NCBI GenBank assembly: GCA_026874595.1
Contig: CM049315.1
Span: 508,001-572,000 of the forward strand
From: Sipunculus nudus
Lineage: Eukaryota > Annelida > Sipuncula > Golfingiida > Sipunculidae
Length of the DNA: 64,000 nucleotides
Direction: 5' to 3'
Part shown: in pieces, positions 21,146 to 35,039 of the stretch
Layout: every line of letters begins with the position of its first letter
Position numbering within the stretch: position 1 is the first letter of the stretch
Made by a program: the position numbers and the translations under genes
The notes under the pieces: model-generated
The model's input: the letters and a program-made list of their open reading frames with translations, nothing else
Database searches by the model: none
Told to the model about the DNA's origin: nothing

Positions 21146-22978
21146 AATAGTGTTGAAGGTTAGACCGCACCATTACATCTAAATGTTGACAATAATTGTC
21201 GTGTTATTTAAAGTTGTTTAAATAGAAAGTTATCTCCTGAAAGCTCTCCTGGATTTACTTTTTATGTTTAATTGATAAGATAAATAATTATTTTTTTGAA
21301 TGTCAAGTATTTGCATTTGGTTAATAATTTAGGCATGGTGGAAAAACATATCTGGTATCTATAATCAACTTTTAGAGAATACATTTAGTATACTTTGCTG
21401 CAAAAAGAATAATTATTTGGAGAAGATCAAGAACAAAAAAGCTCTTATCAAGGTTTAATATGAAATTAATGAATAAAAAGTTAAAAAAAAGAGTATTTAA
21501 TGGTCTTTGGTATCACATAATACTGAACATTTTAAGGTAGAAGGACTGGTCAAAATCCTAAAAATTGGTATTTTTTTCAATAAAAGGTATACGTAATATT
21601 GAATACTTGGCGGATCTAATGCAGCTGTGCATATTTTGGGTCGCCGGTTGCATTTTGTGGAAAAGGGTGATTTCTATTCAGTAAGCACCAAGTTGTGTTG
21701 ACAGGGTGTTTGTACACTAACTCCAGCCCTGCCACAGGCCTGTCAATCACACTGCCCCTAGCCTTCACCTGGGTCATTCAGCCAATCGCGAGGTGCAAGT
21801 ACAAAGATCTAACATGAAAGGTGCTTATATACATAAATTAAAAAAATGTTATCTTTTTAGCACTTTCAGTTACAGGTAAATCTGCTTTCCTGAACCACGT
21901 TTCTTAACCATTGTCAAACTAAAAACAAATGTGAGTGCTCTGTATTGCAGGAGCTCCAGATTGGTAACAGACCCTCTTACACAGACGTTTTATACTGGTA
22001 ATTGGAATATGACATACACAAGAACAATGGACTTTCCATCCAAGTGTCTGGATCACTTCTGCTATACCTTAACCTGAGCACAAGCTTTTTTCTGTACCAA
22101 GTACCACTATGGTGGTGAAAACTCCACTTCATCAATGTGTAGAGAATGTTCCTAGTTTTCTACAAATGTAGCTGTAAATGGTCATTGAGAAGAAGTTATA
22201 TTAATAAAGGTCCCAAAAATGTTTAAACTAAATTAGAAAAATTAGAGAACGTAACAACGTTCTTTTTTATTTCCCGACAAATAATAAACAGTGTCAAAAT
22301 AGCTTAAAATAATCAGCTATCAAGTCCATAAAACGTATTTAAAAAAGCGATGAAATATGTGTAGCATGCGAGAATTATAAGTAATAGTGAAAAAAGTCGT
22401 TTTTACATTCGGATTTCTTGTAAATCCAGCTTGACCTTTTTCAAATTCGAGGCACATGGTTACCTGGCCTTGTTTGTTCACATTCATCAACGCCAAACTA
22501 GACCAGGCAATAACTTTCTTTTCATGTGATCATACTACATGAGGAAACTTAACTTCTTGTACGTAACTAGTCATTTATTCATCTGCTTTCTTTAACTTCT
22601 GTCAATGAACTTACCAACAAACTTGTAGCAAATCACGCCCGTATTAAAGTTTGGTATGCTCTTTCACGCTTTCAAGTTCTGGCTGGAAGCACTAATCCGC
22701 GTATAAGTCGAAATGAAAACGCCGTTGTTTAGCGTCATATATAATATTACCATAACCGCAGGTGTTGACAGGTTATTTTAATGATTACAACTTTTTTCAG
22801 CGCTATCCAATTCAATATACAATAAACAAGCTGAAGGTTACTAACGAGATACAGACAGACATGCCATTTAATTTAATAAAAACACTTTTCTGACAAGTCT
22901 AGTCATAAGGGGAGCATTTAAAGTGGAACACACAGCATGTACCGATGGGTTTTAGGTTAAAATTTTTAGGAAAAATAC
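21146..22978. other. Unassigned DNA
   Basis: About 1.8 kb without a recognised gene. The stretch 21600-21830 is GC-richer than its surroundings and could be part of an older element. Confidence 0.4.
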
Positions 22979-23112
22979 TGAATATTATGTCAAACGATAA
23001 TATAAATGTTCAGATAAGGTCACTGTAATAAACATGTCAGTTGAATCAATATGTAACATACTTGAATATTATGTCAAAAGATTATTCAGGTAAGGTCACT
23101 GAAATAAGATCG
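22979..23112. repeat. Direct duplication, 84 bp apart
   Basis: TGAATATTATGTCAAA starts at 22979 and 23063. In both copies it is followed by CAG(A/G)TAAGGTCACTG and AATAA. The second copy has a 10-bp deletion between the two blocks. Confidence 0.8.
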
Positions 23113-23448
23113 TTTCAAACCAGTAAATTAAAAATTGAAAGACAGGCGCTTTTCGTAAAAAGGTGTTTAAGCATGGTTTTGGAGAGGAGGGATGCGAGTT
23201 TTCTTTGTTTAAAGCATGTAAATTCCAGATGTTATGTCCTACCTTACACTGTATGACCGCAAGAAATAATGCGTAGTAACATTCACTATATGAATAAAAG
23301 AAAATCCTGTCTGAAATTATGTAGTATGCCGGTAAATTCTGTTTATTATGTATGTGTAATATATCCCATTCGAATTTGAACGCCTTGACGTTTGACCAAT
23401 AAAACCAGTATTGCAGTTATGGGTCTGAAAGCAAATAGTCATTCAGAA

Positions 23449-23484
23449 AACACACACACACATATATATATGTGTGTGTGTATA
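23449..23484. repeat. Palindromic CA/TA/TG microsatellite
   Basis: (CA)n passes through (TA)n into (TG)n, giving an almost perfect self-complementary tract of about 36 bp that could extrude a cruciform. Confidence 0.93.
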
Positions 23485-23689
23485 GTTCAAGACTTTAACC
23501 TACATGGGTTTTACAACGTTCTTTCGTAAGGGCCGTAGTCCTCACTCTTTGGAAACCTACTATGAAGTGGGCCAGGTATAAAGATTTTTGAATGTTTGAT
23601 CTGGCGCATGCGTAGTAAGCCAGGAGGTGTTTCGGCCTGTGTCTGCATGTGCTCGCGAGTTCGTTTCTTTGTTAAGTGTTGACAATAAG

Positions 23690-23862
23690 GGTCTGTATAT
23701 TATGAAGAATTTCTCTTCCAGGCAGAGATTGCCTGTAAAACCACCGGAAACCAATGGCCTTGGATGGGCAGCTACAACCTACTCTCAATAGCCACGCCGG
23801 GGATCAAACCCCGGTCGCCAGAGAACCCCTCGACATTCCAGGCTCCCTAAATATATGTATTA
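23690..23862 (-). mobile_element. tRNA-derived SINE-like copy, minus strand
   Basis: On the minus strand a tRNA-like head reads CTCTGGCGACCGGGGTTTGA and continues TCCCCGGCGTGGCTAT. It contains a box-B-type RNA polymerase III signal (GGTTTGATCCC against the consensus GGTTCGANTCC). A tail with GGTTTCCGGTGGTTTTACAG follows. The head closely matches the plus-strand copy near 24745. No complete tRNA cloverleaf or clear box A is seen, so it is not a tRNA gene. Boundaries are approximate. Confidence 0.6.
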
Positions 23863-24350
23863 TATTGCGAAATACCTGTCTTTGATGTTTTTACGTTAAA
23901 TTAAAAAAAACCCTGAAAAATGTTAAATTATAACCACAATATTTATCATACCAGTGATGCTAGAAAATGTCTCTGTCAGTTCGTGGTGAAGTGGTTTCTA
24001 CACAGTCATGTTCTATGACATATCAACATGTGTGATGTCTATATTTATGTATATTAACAAAGTCACGCATGATTCAGTCTGTGATATGAATACAATATTC
24101 TGATTTGCTGAATAAATCAAAGGAAATGAATAATTTCCAGACGACCTTGCATGATATAATTTCCGGCGATAACGAATTATTCTTTTTAAAGAATATTTTC
24201 TGTAGTAAAATATGCAGGGTTTTTTATCACTTTGACACGGTGAGTTATAGATTAACTACCTTTGAAAATACCCACAAAGCCATTTATCTCAAGTACTAAG
24301 GCATCCGTGTGAAGTGGCATATCTTCTATCTCTAATTGACATCTCTGCTC
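23863..24350. other. Unassigned AT-rich DNA
   Basis: No gene or repeat recognised. Confidence 0.45.
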
Positions 24351-24353
24351 CAG

Positions 24354-24579
24354 GCGAAGACGAGGCGTCGCAATTAGGCAGATTCCCTAATTGCAGGCCT
24401 TTTGTGAAGGCAGTGGGTGCTCTGAGTGGAGAACATCGCAGTTCTTTAACAATCTTGCTGGCTGCTGAGTTGATTATAAAGAGAGTTTCATTAGACGCCC
24501 CCTTACTCAGCCATCATGCACTAGAAGCGTGAACATCTTGAGGAAGGCTTATCGAGGCTGTTCTCAACCTGCTTCTGAG
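24354..24579 (+). ncRNA. Candidate exon, probably non-coding
   Basis: A 226-nt block bounded by splice-like signals. Upstream is a pyrimidine-rich tract ending CTCTGCTCCAG (acceptor AG at 24352-24353); downstream is CTGAG followed by GTAAGT (donor GT at 24580-24581). It is less AT-rich than its surroundings. The longest frame through it (24314-24532) stops inside and has no recognised domain, so if it is an exon it is a UTR or non-coding RNA exon. A 9-bp perfect stem (GCAATTAGG and CCTAATTGC, 24370-24394) lies within it. Chance agreement is quite possible. Confidence 0.25.
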
Positions 24580-24699
24580 GTAAGTGACCGTGCTTTATTA
24601 ACATTATTTTATGTTCTACTGTGGTGATTGATTGTTAAAGATTTTATATAGAATACGTAAGGACGTCAATCTTAAGGCAGCTCAATTTTAATAGGTTGG

Positions 24700-24960
24700 A
24701 TATTAACTTTATAGATGGACAGTCGAATGGTTTGGCTCTCTCCGCTGGCGACCCGGGTTCGATCCCCGGCGTGGCCATGGGATGCAGAAGCCCGTCTATA
24801 GACTGTGGTTTTCACCGGGTTCTCCAATTTCAACCCCTTACAGACTTCGGTTTAGGTTTAATGAAGGCCTTCAAAAGGGTTAAACGTTTACGATAGAACC
24901 GGATTACCATTCTAAAAGACCTCTCGGGTTCGCATCCGTCTCTCAAAGTAGTGAAAGCAA
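24700..24960 (+). mobile_element. tRNA-derived SINE-like copy, plus strand
   Basis: The head reads CGCTGGCGACCCGGGTTCGA, then TCCCCGGCGTGGCCAT at 24742-24777. Its box B (GGTTCGATCCC) is intact. It is followed by TGTGGTTTTCACCGGGTTCTCC, comparable with the tail of the minus-strand copy at 23690-23862. No cloverleaf can be completed 5' of box B, so a SINE is more likely than a tRNA gene. The 3' end is uncertain. Confidence 0.6.
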
Positions 24961-25229
24961 ACCCATAGGAACGAGATACAAATTTAAAAATAAAAAAATG
25001 AATAGCTAAATAAAAAATGTGCGTCAACCGTGATTGCATTTATTCGTGGCCAGGCTGGTTGTATTTAAACCATGGGAGAAGGGCAGTATACTGCATGTGA
25101 TTACCTCGAGAGCAGCGAGGGTTTCAAATTCGCGATGTCCGCGAAATAAAATCATCGCGAAAATATAACCTCCTTGAATAAATCGTACAATCGTAAAAAG
25201 TAAGTCGAAAAGTAAGAGATTGAAACAAA
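24961..25229. other. Unassigned DNA before the satellite
   Basis: Short stretch with no gene or repeat recognised. Confidence 0.45.
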
Positions 25230-26780
25230 TGTATTATGAATAAACTGATCTTGTATGTTACCGTTAATGAAAGACAGGTAATGTACGTTACCGATAATGT
25301 AAGACAGGTATTATAAATAAACTAATCTTGTATGTTACCGTTAATCTGAAACAGGTATTACAAATAAACAGATCTTCTATGTTACTGTTTATGTAAGACA
25401 GGTATTTTAAATAAACTTTTCTTGAATGTTGCCGTTAATGTAAGATGTGTAATATGAATAAACTCATCTTGTATGTTACCGTTAATGTAAGAGGTATAAA
25501 TAAATTAATCTTGTATGAAAGTGTAAATGTAAGACAGGTATCATAAATAAAATGATCTTGCATGTTGCCGTTAATGTAAGATATATATTATAAATAAACT
25601 GATCTTGTGTGTTCTCGTTAATGAAAGACAGGTAATGTACGTTACCGTTATTGAAAGACAGGTTTTATAAGTAAACTGATCTTGTATGAAACTGTTAATT
25701 TAAGACAGGTATTATAAATAAACTAATCTTGTATGTTACCGGCAATGAAAAACAGGAATTTTAAATAAACCGATCTTGTATGTTAACGTTAATGTAAGAC
25801 AGGTATTATAAATAAACTGATCTTGTGTGTTATCGTTAATGAAAGACAGGTAATGTACGTTACCGTTATTGAAAGACAGGTTTTATAAGTAAACTGATCT
25901 TGTATGAAACTGTTAATTTAAGACAGGTATTATAAATAAGCTTTTCTTGTATGTTGCCGTTAATGTAAAATATGTATTATAACTAAACCGATCTTGTATG
26001 TTACCGTTAATGAAAGACAGGTAATGTACATTACCGATAATGCAAGACAGGTATTATAAATAAACTGATATTGTGTGTTATCGTTAATGAAAGACAGGTT
26101 ATGTACGTTACCGTTATTGAAAGACAGGTTTTATAAGTAAACTGATCTTGTATGAAACTGTTAATTTAAGACAGGTATTATAAATAAATTTTTCTTGTAT
26201 GTTGCCGTTAATGTAAGATATGTATTATAAATAAACCGATCTTGTATGTTACCGTTAATGTAAGACAGGTATTATAAATAAACTTTTCTTGTATGTTGCC
26301 AGTATTGTAAGATATGTATTATAAATAAACCGAGCTTGTATGTTACCGTTATTGTAAGACAGGTATTATAAATAAAATGATCTTGTATGTTGCCATTAAT
26401 GTAAGACAGGTATTATAAATAAACTGATCTTGTGTGTTATCGTTAATGAAAGACAGGTAATGTACGTTACCGTTATTGAAAGACAGTTTTTATAAGTAAA
26501 CTGATCTTGTATTAAACTGTTAATTTAAGACAGGTATTATAAATAAACTGATCTTGTGTGTTATCGTTAATGAAAAACAGGTAATGTACGTTACCGTTAT
26601 TGAAAGACAGATTTTATAATTAACTGATTTTGTTTGAAAGTGTTAATTTAAGACAGGTATTATAAATAAAATGATCTTGTATGGTACCGGTAATGAAAAA
26701 CAGGTATTTTAAATAAACCGATCTTGTATGTTACCGTTAATGTAAGACAGGTATTATAAATAAACTTATCATGAATGTTG
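25230..26780. repeat. Divergent left edge of the satellite
   Basis: Monomers here do not follow the A-B-C order of the core and differ more from one another. A local pattern recurs near 25600, 25825, 26065, 26425 and 26550: a CTTGTGTGTTATCG unit, then a shortened unit of about 30 bp (GACAGGTAATGTACGTTACC), then a TTTTATAAGTAAACTGATC unit and a TGAAACTGTTAATTTAA unit. This is the expected picture at an array margin that has escaped homogenisation. Confidence 0.85.
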
Positions 26781-27099
26781 CCGTTAATCAAAGACAGGTA
26801 TTGTAAATAAACTGGTATTGTAAGATACTGTTTATTTAAGACATATATTATAAATAAACTTATCTTTTATGAGAGTGTCAATATAAGACAGGTATTATAA
26901 ATAAACTGATCATGTATGTTACTATTGTTAATCTATGAGAGGTATTATAAATAAATTGATCATGAATGTTGCCGTTAATCAAAGACAGGTTTTGTAAATA
27001 AACTGATATTGTAAGATACTGTTTATTTAAGACATATATTATAAATAAACTTATCTTTTATGAGAGTGTCAATATAAGACAGGTATTATAAATAAACTG

Positions 27100-30000
27100 A
27101 TCATGAATGTTGCCGTTAATCAAAGACAGGTATTGTAAATAAACTGATATTGTAAGATACTGTTAATTTAAGACATATATATTATAAATAAACTTATCTT
27201 TTATGAGAGTGTCAATGTAAGACAGGTATTATAAATAAACTGATCTTGTATGTTACTATTGTTAATATATGAGAGGTATTATAAATAAATTGATCATGAA
27301 TGTTGCCGTTAATCAAAGACAGGTATTGTAAATAAACTGATATTGTAAGATACTGTTAATTTATGACCTATATTATAAATAAACTTATCTTTTATGATAG
27401 TGTCAATGTAAGACAGGTATTATAAATAAACTGATCTTTTATGATACGGGTAATGTAAAACAGGTCTTTTAAATAAACCGATTTTTTATGTTACCGTTAA
27501 CGTAAGACAGGTATTATAAATAAACTGATCCTGAATGTTGCCGTAAATCAAAGACAGGTATTGTAAATAAACTGATATTGTAAGATACTGTTAATTTAAG
27601 ACATATATTTTAAATAAACTTATCTTTTATGATAGTGTCAATGTAAGACAGGTATTATAAATAAACCGATCATGAATGTTTCCGTTTATCAAAGACAGGT
27701 ATTGTAAATAAGCTGATATTGTAAGATACTGTTAATTTAAGACATATATTATAAATAAACTTATCTTTTATGAGAGTGTCAATGTAAGACATGTATTAAA
27801 ATACACTGACCTTGTATGTTACTATTGTTAATCTATGAGAGGTATTATATATAAAATGGCCATGAATGTTGCCTTTAATCAAAGACAGGTATTGTAAATA
27901 AACTGATATTGTAAGATACTGTTAATTTATGACCCATATCATAAATAAACTTATCTTTTATGATAGTGTCAATGTAAGACAGGTATCATAAATAAACCGA
28001 TCATGAATATTGCCGTTAATCAAAGACAGGTATTGTAAATAACCTGATTTTGTAAGATACTATTAATTTAAGACATATATTTCAAATAAACTTATCTTTT
28101 ATGAGTGTCAATGTAAGACAGGTATTATAAATAAACTGATCTTGTATGTTACTACTGTTAATCTATGAGAAGTATTATAAATAAACTGATCTTGTATGAT
28201 ACCGGTAATGTAAAACAGGTCTTTTAAATAAACCGATCTTTTATGATAGTGTCAATGTAGGACAGGTATTATAAATAAACCGATCATGAATGTTGCCGTT
28301 AATCAAAGACAGGTATTGTAAATAAGCTGATATTGTAAGATACTGTTTATTTAAGACATATATTATAAATAAACTTATCTTTTATGAGAGTGTCAATGTA
28401 AGACAGGTATTATAAAGAAAACGATCATGAATGTTGCCGTTAATCAAAGACATGTATTGTAAATAAGCTGATATTGTAAGATACTGTTAATTTAAGACAT
28501 ATATTATGAACAAACTTATCTTTTATGATAGTGTCAATGTAAGACAGGTATTATAAATACACTGATCTTATATGATATAATTGTTAATCTATGAGAGGTA
28601 TTATAAATAAACTGATCATGAATGTTGCCGTTAATCAAAGACAGGTATTGTAAATACACTGATATTGTAAGATACTGTTAATTTATGACCTATATTGTAA
28701 ATAAACTTATCTTTTATGATAGTGTCAATGTAAGACAGGTATTACAAATAAACTGATCATGAATGTTGCCGTTAATCAAAGACAGGTATTGTAAATAAAC
28801 TGATATTGTAAGATAATGTTAATTTATGACCTATATTACAAATAAACTTATCTTTTATGATAGTGTCAATGTAAGACAGGCATTATAAATAAACTGATCT
28901 TGTATGATACCGGTAATTTAAAACAGGTCTTTTAAATAAACCGATCTTTTATGTTACCGTTAATGTAAGACAGGTATTATAAATAAACTGATCATGAATG
29001 TTGCCGTTAATCAAAGACAGGTATTGTAAATAAACTGATATTGTAAGATACTGTTAATTTATGACCTATATTATAAATAAACTTATCTTTTATGATAGTG
29101 TCAATGTAAGACAGGTATTACAAATAAACTGATCTTTTATGATACGGGTAATGTAAAACAGGTCTTTTAAATAAACCGATCTTTTATGTTACCGTTAACG
29201 TAAGACAGGTATTATAAATAAACTGATCATGAATGTTGGCGTTAATCAAAGACAGGTATTGTAAATAAACTGATATTGTAAGATACTGTTAATTTAAGAC
29301 ATATATATTATAAATAAACTTATCTTTTATGAGAGTGTCAATGTAAGACAATTATTATAAAAAAAACTGATCTTGTATGTTACTATTGTTAATATATGAG
29401 AGGTATTATAAATAAATTGATCATGAATGTTGCCGTTAATCAAAGACAGGTATTGTAAATAAACTGATATTGTAAGATACTGTTAATTTATGACCTATAT
29501 TATAAATAAACTTATCTTTTATGATAGTGTCAATGTAAGACAGGTATTATAAATAAACTGATCTTTTATGATACGGGTAATGTAAAACAGGTCTTTTAAA
29601 TAAACCGATCTTTTATGTTACCGTTAACCTAAGACAGGTATTATAAATAAACTGATCCTGAATGTTGCCGTAAATCAAAGACAGGTATTGTAAATAAACT
29701 GATATTGTAAGATACTGTTAATTTAAGACATATATTTTAAATAAACTTATCTTTTATGATAGTGTCAATGTAAGACAGGTATTATAAATAAACCGATCAT
29801 GAATGTTTCCGTTTATCAAAGACAGGTATTGTAAATAAGCTGATATTGTAAGATACTGTTAATTTAAGACATATATTATAAATAAACTTATCTTTTATGA
29901 GAGTGTCAATGTAAGACATGTATTAAAATACACTGACCTTGTATGTTACTATTGTTAATCTATGAGAGGTATTATATATAAAATGGCCATGAATGTTGCC

Positions 30001-31155
30001 TTTAATCAAAGACAGGTATTGTAAATAAACTGATATTGTAAGATACTGTTAATTTATGACCCATATCATAAATAAACTTATCTTTTATGATAGTGTCAAT
30101 GTAAGACAGGTATCATAAATAAACCGATCATGAATATTGCCGTTAATCAAAGACAGGTATTGTAAATAACCTGATTTTGTAAGATACTATTAATTTAAGA
30201 CATATATTTCAAATAAACTTATCTTTTATGAGTGTCAATGTAAGACAGCTTTTATAAATAAACTGATCTTGTATGTTACTACTGTTAATCTATGAGAAGT
30301 ATTATAAATAAACTGATCTTGTATGATACCGGTAATGTAAAACAGGTCTTTTAAATAAACCGATCTTTTATGATAGTGTCAATGTAGGACAGGTATTATA
30401 AATAAACCGATCATGAATGTTGCCGTTAATCAAAGACAGGTATTGTAAATAAGCTGATATTGTAAGATACTGTTTATTTAAGACATATATTATAAATAAA
30501 CTTATCTTTTATGAGAGTGTCAATGTAAGACAGGTATTATAAAGAAAACGATCATGAATGTTGCCGTTAATCAAAGACATGTATTGTAAATAAACTGATA
30601 TTGTAAGATACTGTTAATTTAAGACATATATTTTAAATAAACTTATCTTTTATGATAGTGTCAATGTAAGACAGGTATTATAAATACACTGATCTTATAT
30701 GATATAATTGTTAATCTATGAGAGGTATTATAAATAAACTGATCATGAATGTTGCCGTTAATCAAAGACAGGTATTGTAAATACACTGATATTGTAAGAT
30801 ACTGTTAATTTATGACCTATATTGTAAATAAACTTATCTTTTATGATAGTGTCAATGTAAGACAGGTATTACAAATAAACTGATCATGAATGTTGCCGTT
30901 AATCAAAGACAGGTATTGTAAATAAACTGATATTGTAAGATAATGTTAATTTATGACCTATATTACAAATAAACTTATCTTTTATGATAGTGTCAATGTA
31001 AGACAGGCATTATAAATAAACTGATCTTGTATGATACCGGTAATTTAAAACAGGTCTTTTAAATAAACCGATCTTTTATGTTACCGTTAATGTAAGACAG
31101 GTATTATAAATAAACTGATCATGAATGTTGCCGTTAATCAAAGACAGGTATTGTA
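27100..31155. repeat. Duplicated 2.13-kb block inside the satellite
   Basis: The rare variant CTGATCCTGAATGTTG has its CTGAATG at 27531 and 29658, an offset of 2,127 bp. The rare CACTGACCTTGTATG also occurs near 27807 and 29933. Order and private variants match through the block until 31155, where a partial monomer (ACTGATCTTAAATAAACC) marks a break. Boundaries are approximate. Confidence 0.85.
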
Positions 31156-34100
31156 AATAAACTGATCTTAAATAAACCGATCTTTTATGTTACCGTTAAT
31201 GTAAGACAGGTATTATAAATAAACTGATCATGAATGTTGGCGTTAATCAAAGACAGGTATTGTAAATAAACTGATATTGTAAGATACTGTTAATTTATGA
31301 CCTATATTATAAATAAACTTATCTTTTATGATAGTGTCAATGTAAGACAGGTATTATAAATAAACCGATCTGTTATGTTACCGTTCATGTAAGACAGGTA
31401 TTATAAACAAACTGATCATGAATGTTGCCGTTAATCAAAGACAGGTATTGTAAATAAACTGATATTGTAAGATACTGTTAATTTATGACCTATATTATAG
31501 ATAAACTTATCTTTTATGATAGTGTCAATGTAAGACAGGTATTATAAATAAACCGATCTTTTATGTTACCGTTAATGTAAGACAGGTATTATAAATAAAC
31601 TGATCTTGTATGATACCGGGAATGTAAAACAGGTCTCTTATATATACCGATCTTTTATGTTACCGTTAATGTAAGAGAGGTATTATAAATAAACTGATCA
31701 TGAATGTTGGCATTAATCAAAGACAGGTATTGTAAATAAACTGATATTGTAAGATACTGTTAAATTATGACCTATATTATAAATAAACCGATCTTTTATG
31801 TTACCGTTAATGTAAGACAGGTATTATAAATAAACTGATCTTGTATGATACCGGGAATGTAAAACAGGTCTTTTATATAAACCGATCTTTTATGTTACCG
31901 TTAATGTAAGACAGGTATTATAAATAAACTGATAATGAATGTTGGCGTTAATCAAAGACAGGTATTGTAAATAAACTGATATTGTAAGATACTGTTAAAT
32001 TATGACCTATATTATAAATAAACTTATCTTTTATGATAGTGTCAATGTAAGACAGGTATTACAAATAAACTGATCATGAATGTTGCCGTTAATCAAAGAC
32101 AGGTATTATAAATACACTGATATTGTAAGATACTGTTAATTTATGACCTATATTATAAATAACCTAATCTTTTATGATAGTGTCAATGTAAGACAGGTAT
32201 TATAAATAAACTGATCTTGTATGATACCGGTAATGTAAAACAGGTCTTTTAAATAAACCGATCTTTTATGTTACCGTTAATGTAAGACAGGTATTATAAA
32301 TAAACTGATCATGAATGTTGCCGTTAATCAAAGACAGGTATTGTAAATAAACTGATATTGCAAGATATTGTTAATTTATGACCTATATTATACATAAACT
32401 TATCTTTTATGATAGTGTCAATGTAAGACAGGTATTATAAATAAACCGATCTTTTATGTTACCGTTAATGTAAGACAGGTATTATAAACAAATTGATCAT
32501 GAATGTTGCCGTTAATCAAAGGCAGGTATTGTAAATAAACTGATACTGTAAGATACTGTTAATTTATGACCTATATTATAGATAAACTTATCTTTTATAA
32601 TAGTGTCAATGTGAGACAGGTATTATAAATAAACTGATCATGAATGTTGCCGTTAATCAAAGACAGGTATTGTAAATAAACTGATACTGTAAGATACTGT
32701 TAATTTATGACCTATATTGTAAATAAACTTATCTTTTATGATAGTGTCAATGTAAGACAGGTATTATAAATAAACTGCTCTTGTATGATACCGGTAATGT
32801 AAAACAGGTCTTAAATAAACCGATCTTTTATGTTACCGTTAATGTAAGACAGGTATTATAAATAAACTGATCATGAATGTTGGCGTTAATCAAAGACAGG
32901 TATTGTAAATAAACTGATATTGTAAGATACTGTTAATTTATGACCTATATTATAAATAAACTTATCTTTTATGATAGTGTCAATGTAAGACAGGTATTAT
33001 AAATAAACCGATCTGTTATGTTACCGTTCATGTAAGACAGGTATTATAAACAAACTGATCATGAATGTTGCCGTTAATCAAAGACAGGTATTGTAAATAA
33101 ACTGATATTGTAAGATACTGTTAATTTATGACCTATATTATAGATAAACTTATCTTTTATGATAGTGTCAATGTAAGACAGGTATTATAAATAAACCGAT
33201 CTTTTATGTTACCGTTAATGTAAGACAGGTATTATAAATAAACTGATCTTGTATGATACCGGGAATGTAAAACAGGTCTCTTATATATACCGATCTTTTA
33301 TGTTACCGTTAATGTAAGAGAGGTATTATAAATAAACTGATCATGAATGTTGGCATTAATCAAAGACAGGTATTGTAAATAAACTGATATTGTAAGATAC
33401 TGTTAAATTATGACCTATATTATAAATAAACTGATCTGTTATGATAGTGTCAATGTAAGACAGGTATTATAAATAAACTGATCTTGTATGATACCGGGAA
33501 TGTAAAACAGGTCTTTTATATAAACCGATCTTTTATGTTACCGTTAATGTAAGACAGGTATTATAAATAAACTGATAATGAATGTTGGCGTTAATCAAAG
33601 ACAGGTATTGTAAATAAACTGATATTGTAAGATACTGTTAAATTATGACCTATATTATAAATAAACTTATCTTTTATGATAGTGTCAATGTAAGACAGGT
33701 ATTACAAATAAACTGATCATGAATGTTGCCGTTAATCAAAGATAGGTATTGTAAATAAACTGATATTGTAAGATAATGTTAATTTATGACCTATATTATA
33801 AATAAACTTATCTTTTATGATAGTGTCAATGTAAGACAGGCATTATAAATAAACTGATCTTGTATGATACCGGTAATGTAAAACAGGTCTTTTAAATAAA
33901 CCGATCTTTTATGTTACCGTTAACGTAAGACAGGTATTATAAATAAACTGATCATGAATGTTGCCGTTAATCAAAGACAGGTATTATAAATACACTGATA
34001 TTGTAAGATACTGTTAATTTATGACCTATATTATGAATAAACTTATCTTTTATGATAGTGTCAATGTAAGACAGGTATTATAAATAAACTGATCTTGTAT

Positions 34101-35039
34101 GATACCGGTAATGTAAAACAGGTCTTTTAAATAAACCGATCTTTTATGTTACCGTTAATGTAAGACAGGTATTATAAATAAACTGATCTTGAATGTTGGC
34201 GTTAATCAAAGACAGGTATTCTAAATAAACTGATATTGTAAGATACTGTTAATTTATGACCTATATTATAAATAAACTTATATTTTTTGATAGTGTCAAT
34301 GTAAGACAGGTATTATAAATAAACCGATCTTTTATGTTACCGTTAATGTAAGACAGGTATTATAAATAAACTGATCATGAATGTTGCCGTTAATCAAAGA
34401 CAGGTATTGTAAATAAACTGATATTGTAAGATAATGTTAATTTATGACCTATATTATAAATAAACTTATCTTTTATGATAGTGTCAATGTAAGACAGGCA
34501 TTATAAATAAACTGATCTTGTATGATACCGGTAATGTAAAACAGGTCTTTTAAATAAACCGATCTTTTATGTTACCGTTAACGTAAGACAGGTATTATAA
34601 ATAAACTGATCATGAATGTTGCCGTTAATCAAAGACAGGTATTATAAATACACTGATATTGTAAGATACTGTTAATTTATGACCTATATTATGAATAAAC
34701 TTATCTTTTATGATAGTGTCAATGTAAGACAGGTATTATAAATAAACTGATCTTGTATGATACCGGTAATGTAAAACAGGTCTTTTAAATAAACCGATCT
34801 TTTATGTTACCGTTAATGTAAGACAGGTATTATAAATAAACTGATCTTGAATGTTGGCGTTAATCAAAGACAGGTATTCTAAATAAACTGATATTGTAAG
34901 ATACTGTTAATTTATGACCTATATTATAAATAAACTTATATTTTTTGATAGTGTCAATGTAAGACAGGTATTATAAATAAACCGATCTTTTATGTTACCG
35001 TTAATGTAGACAGGTATTATAAATAAACTGATCATGAAT

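Noticed and set aside
24740-24780. tRNA gene
   Set aside because: Only the T-arm-like box B is present; no acceptor stem or anticodon arm can be formed, and a second copy of the same head indicates a SINE.
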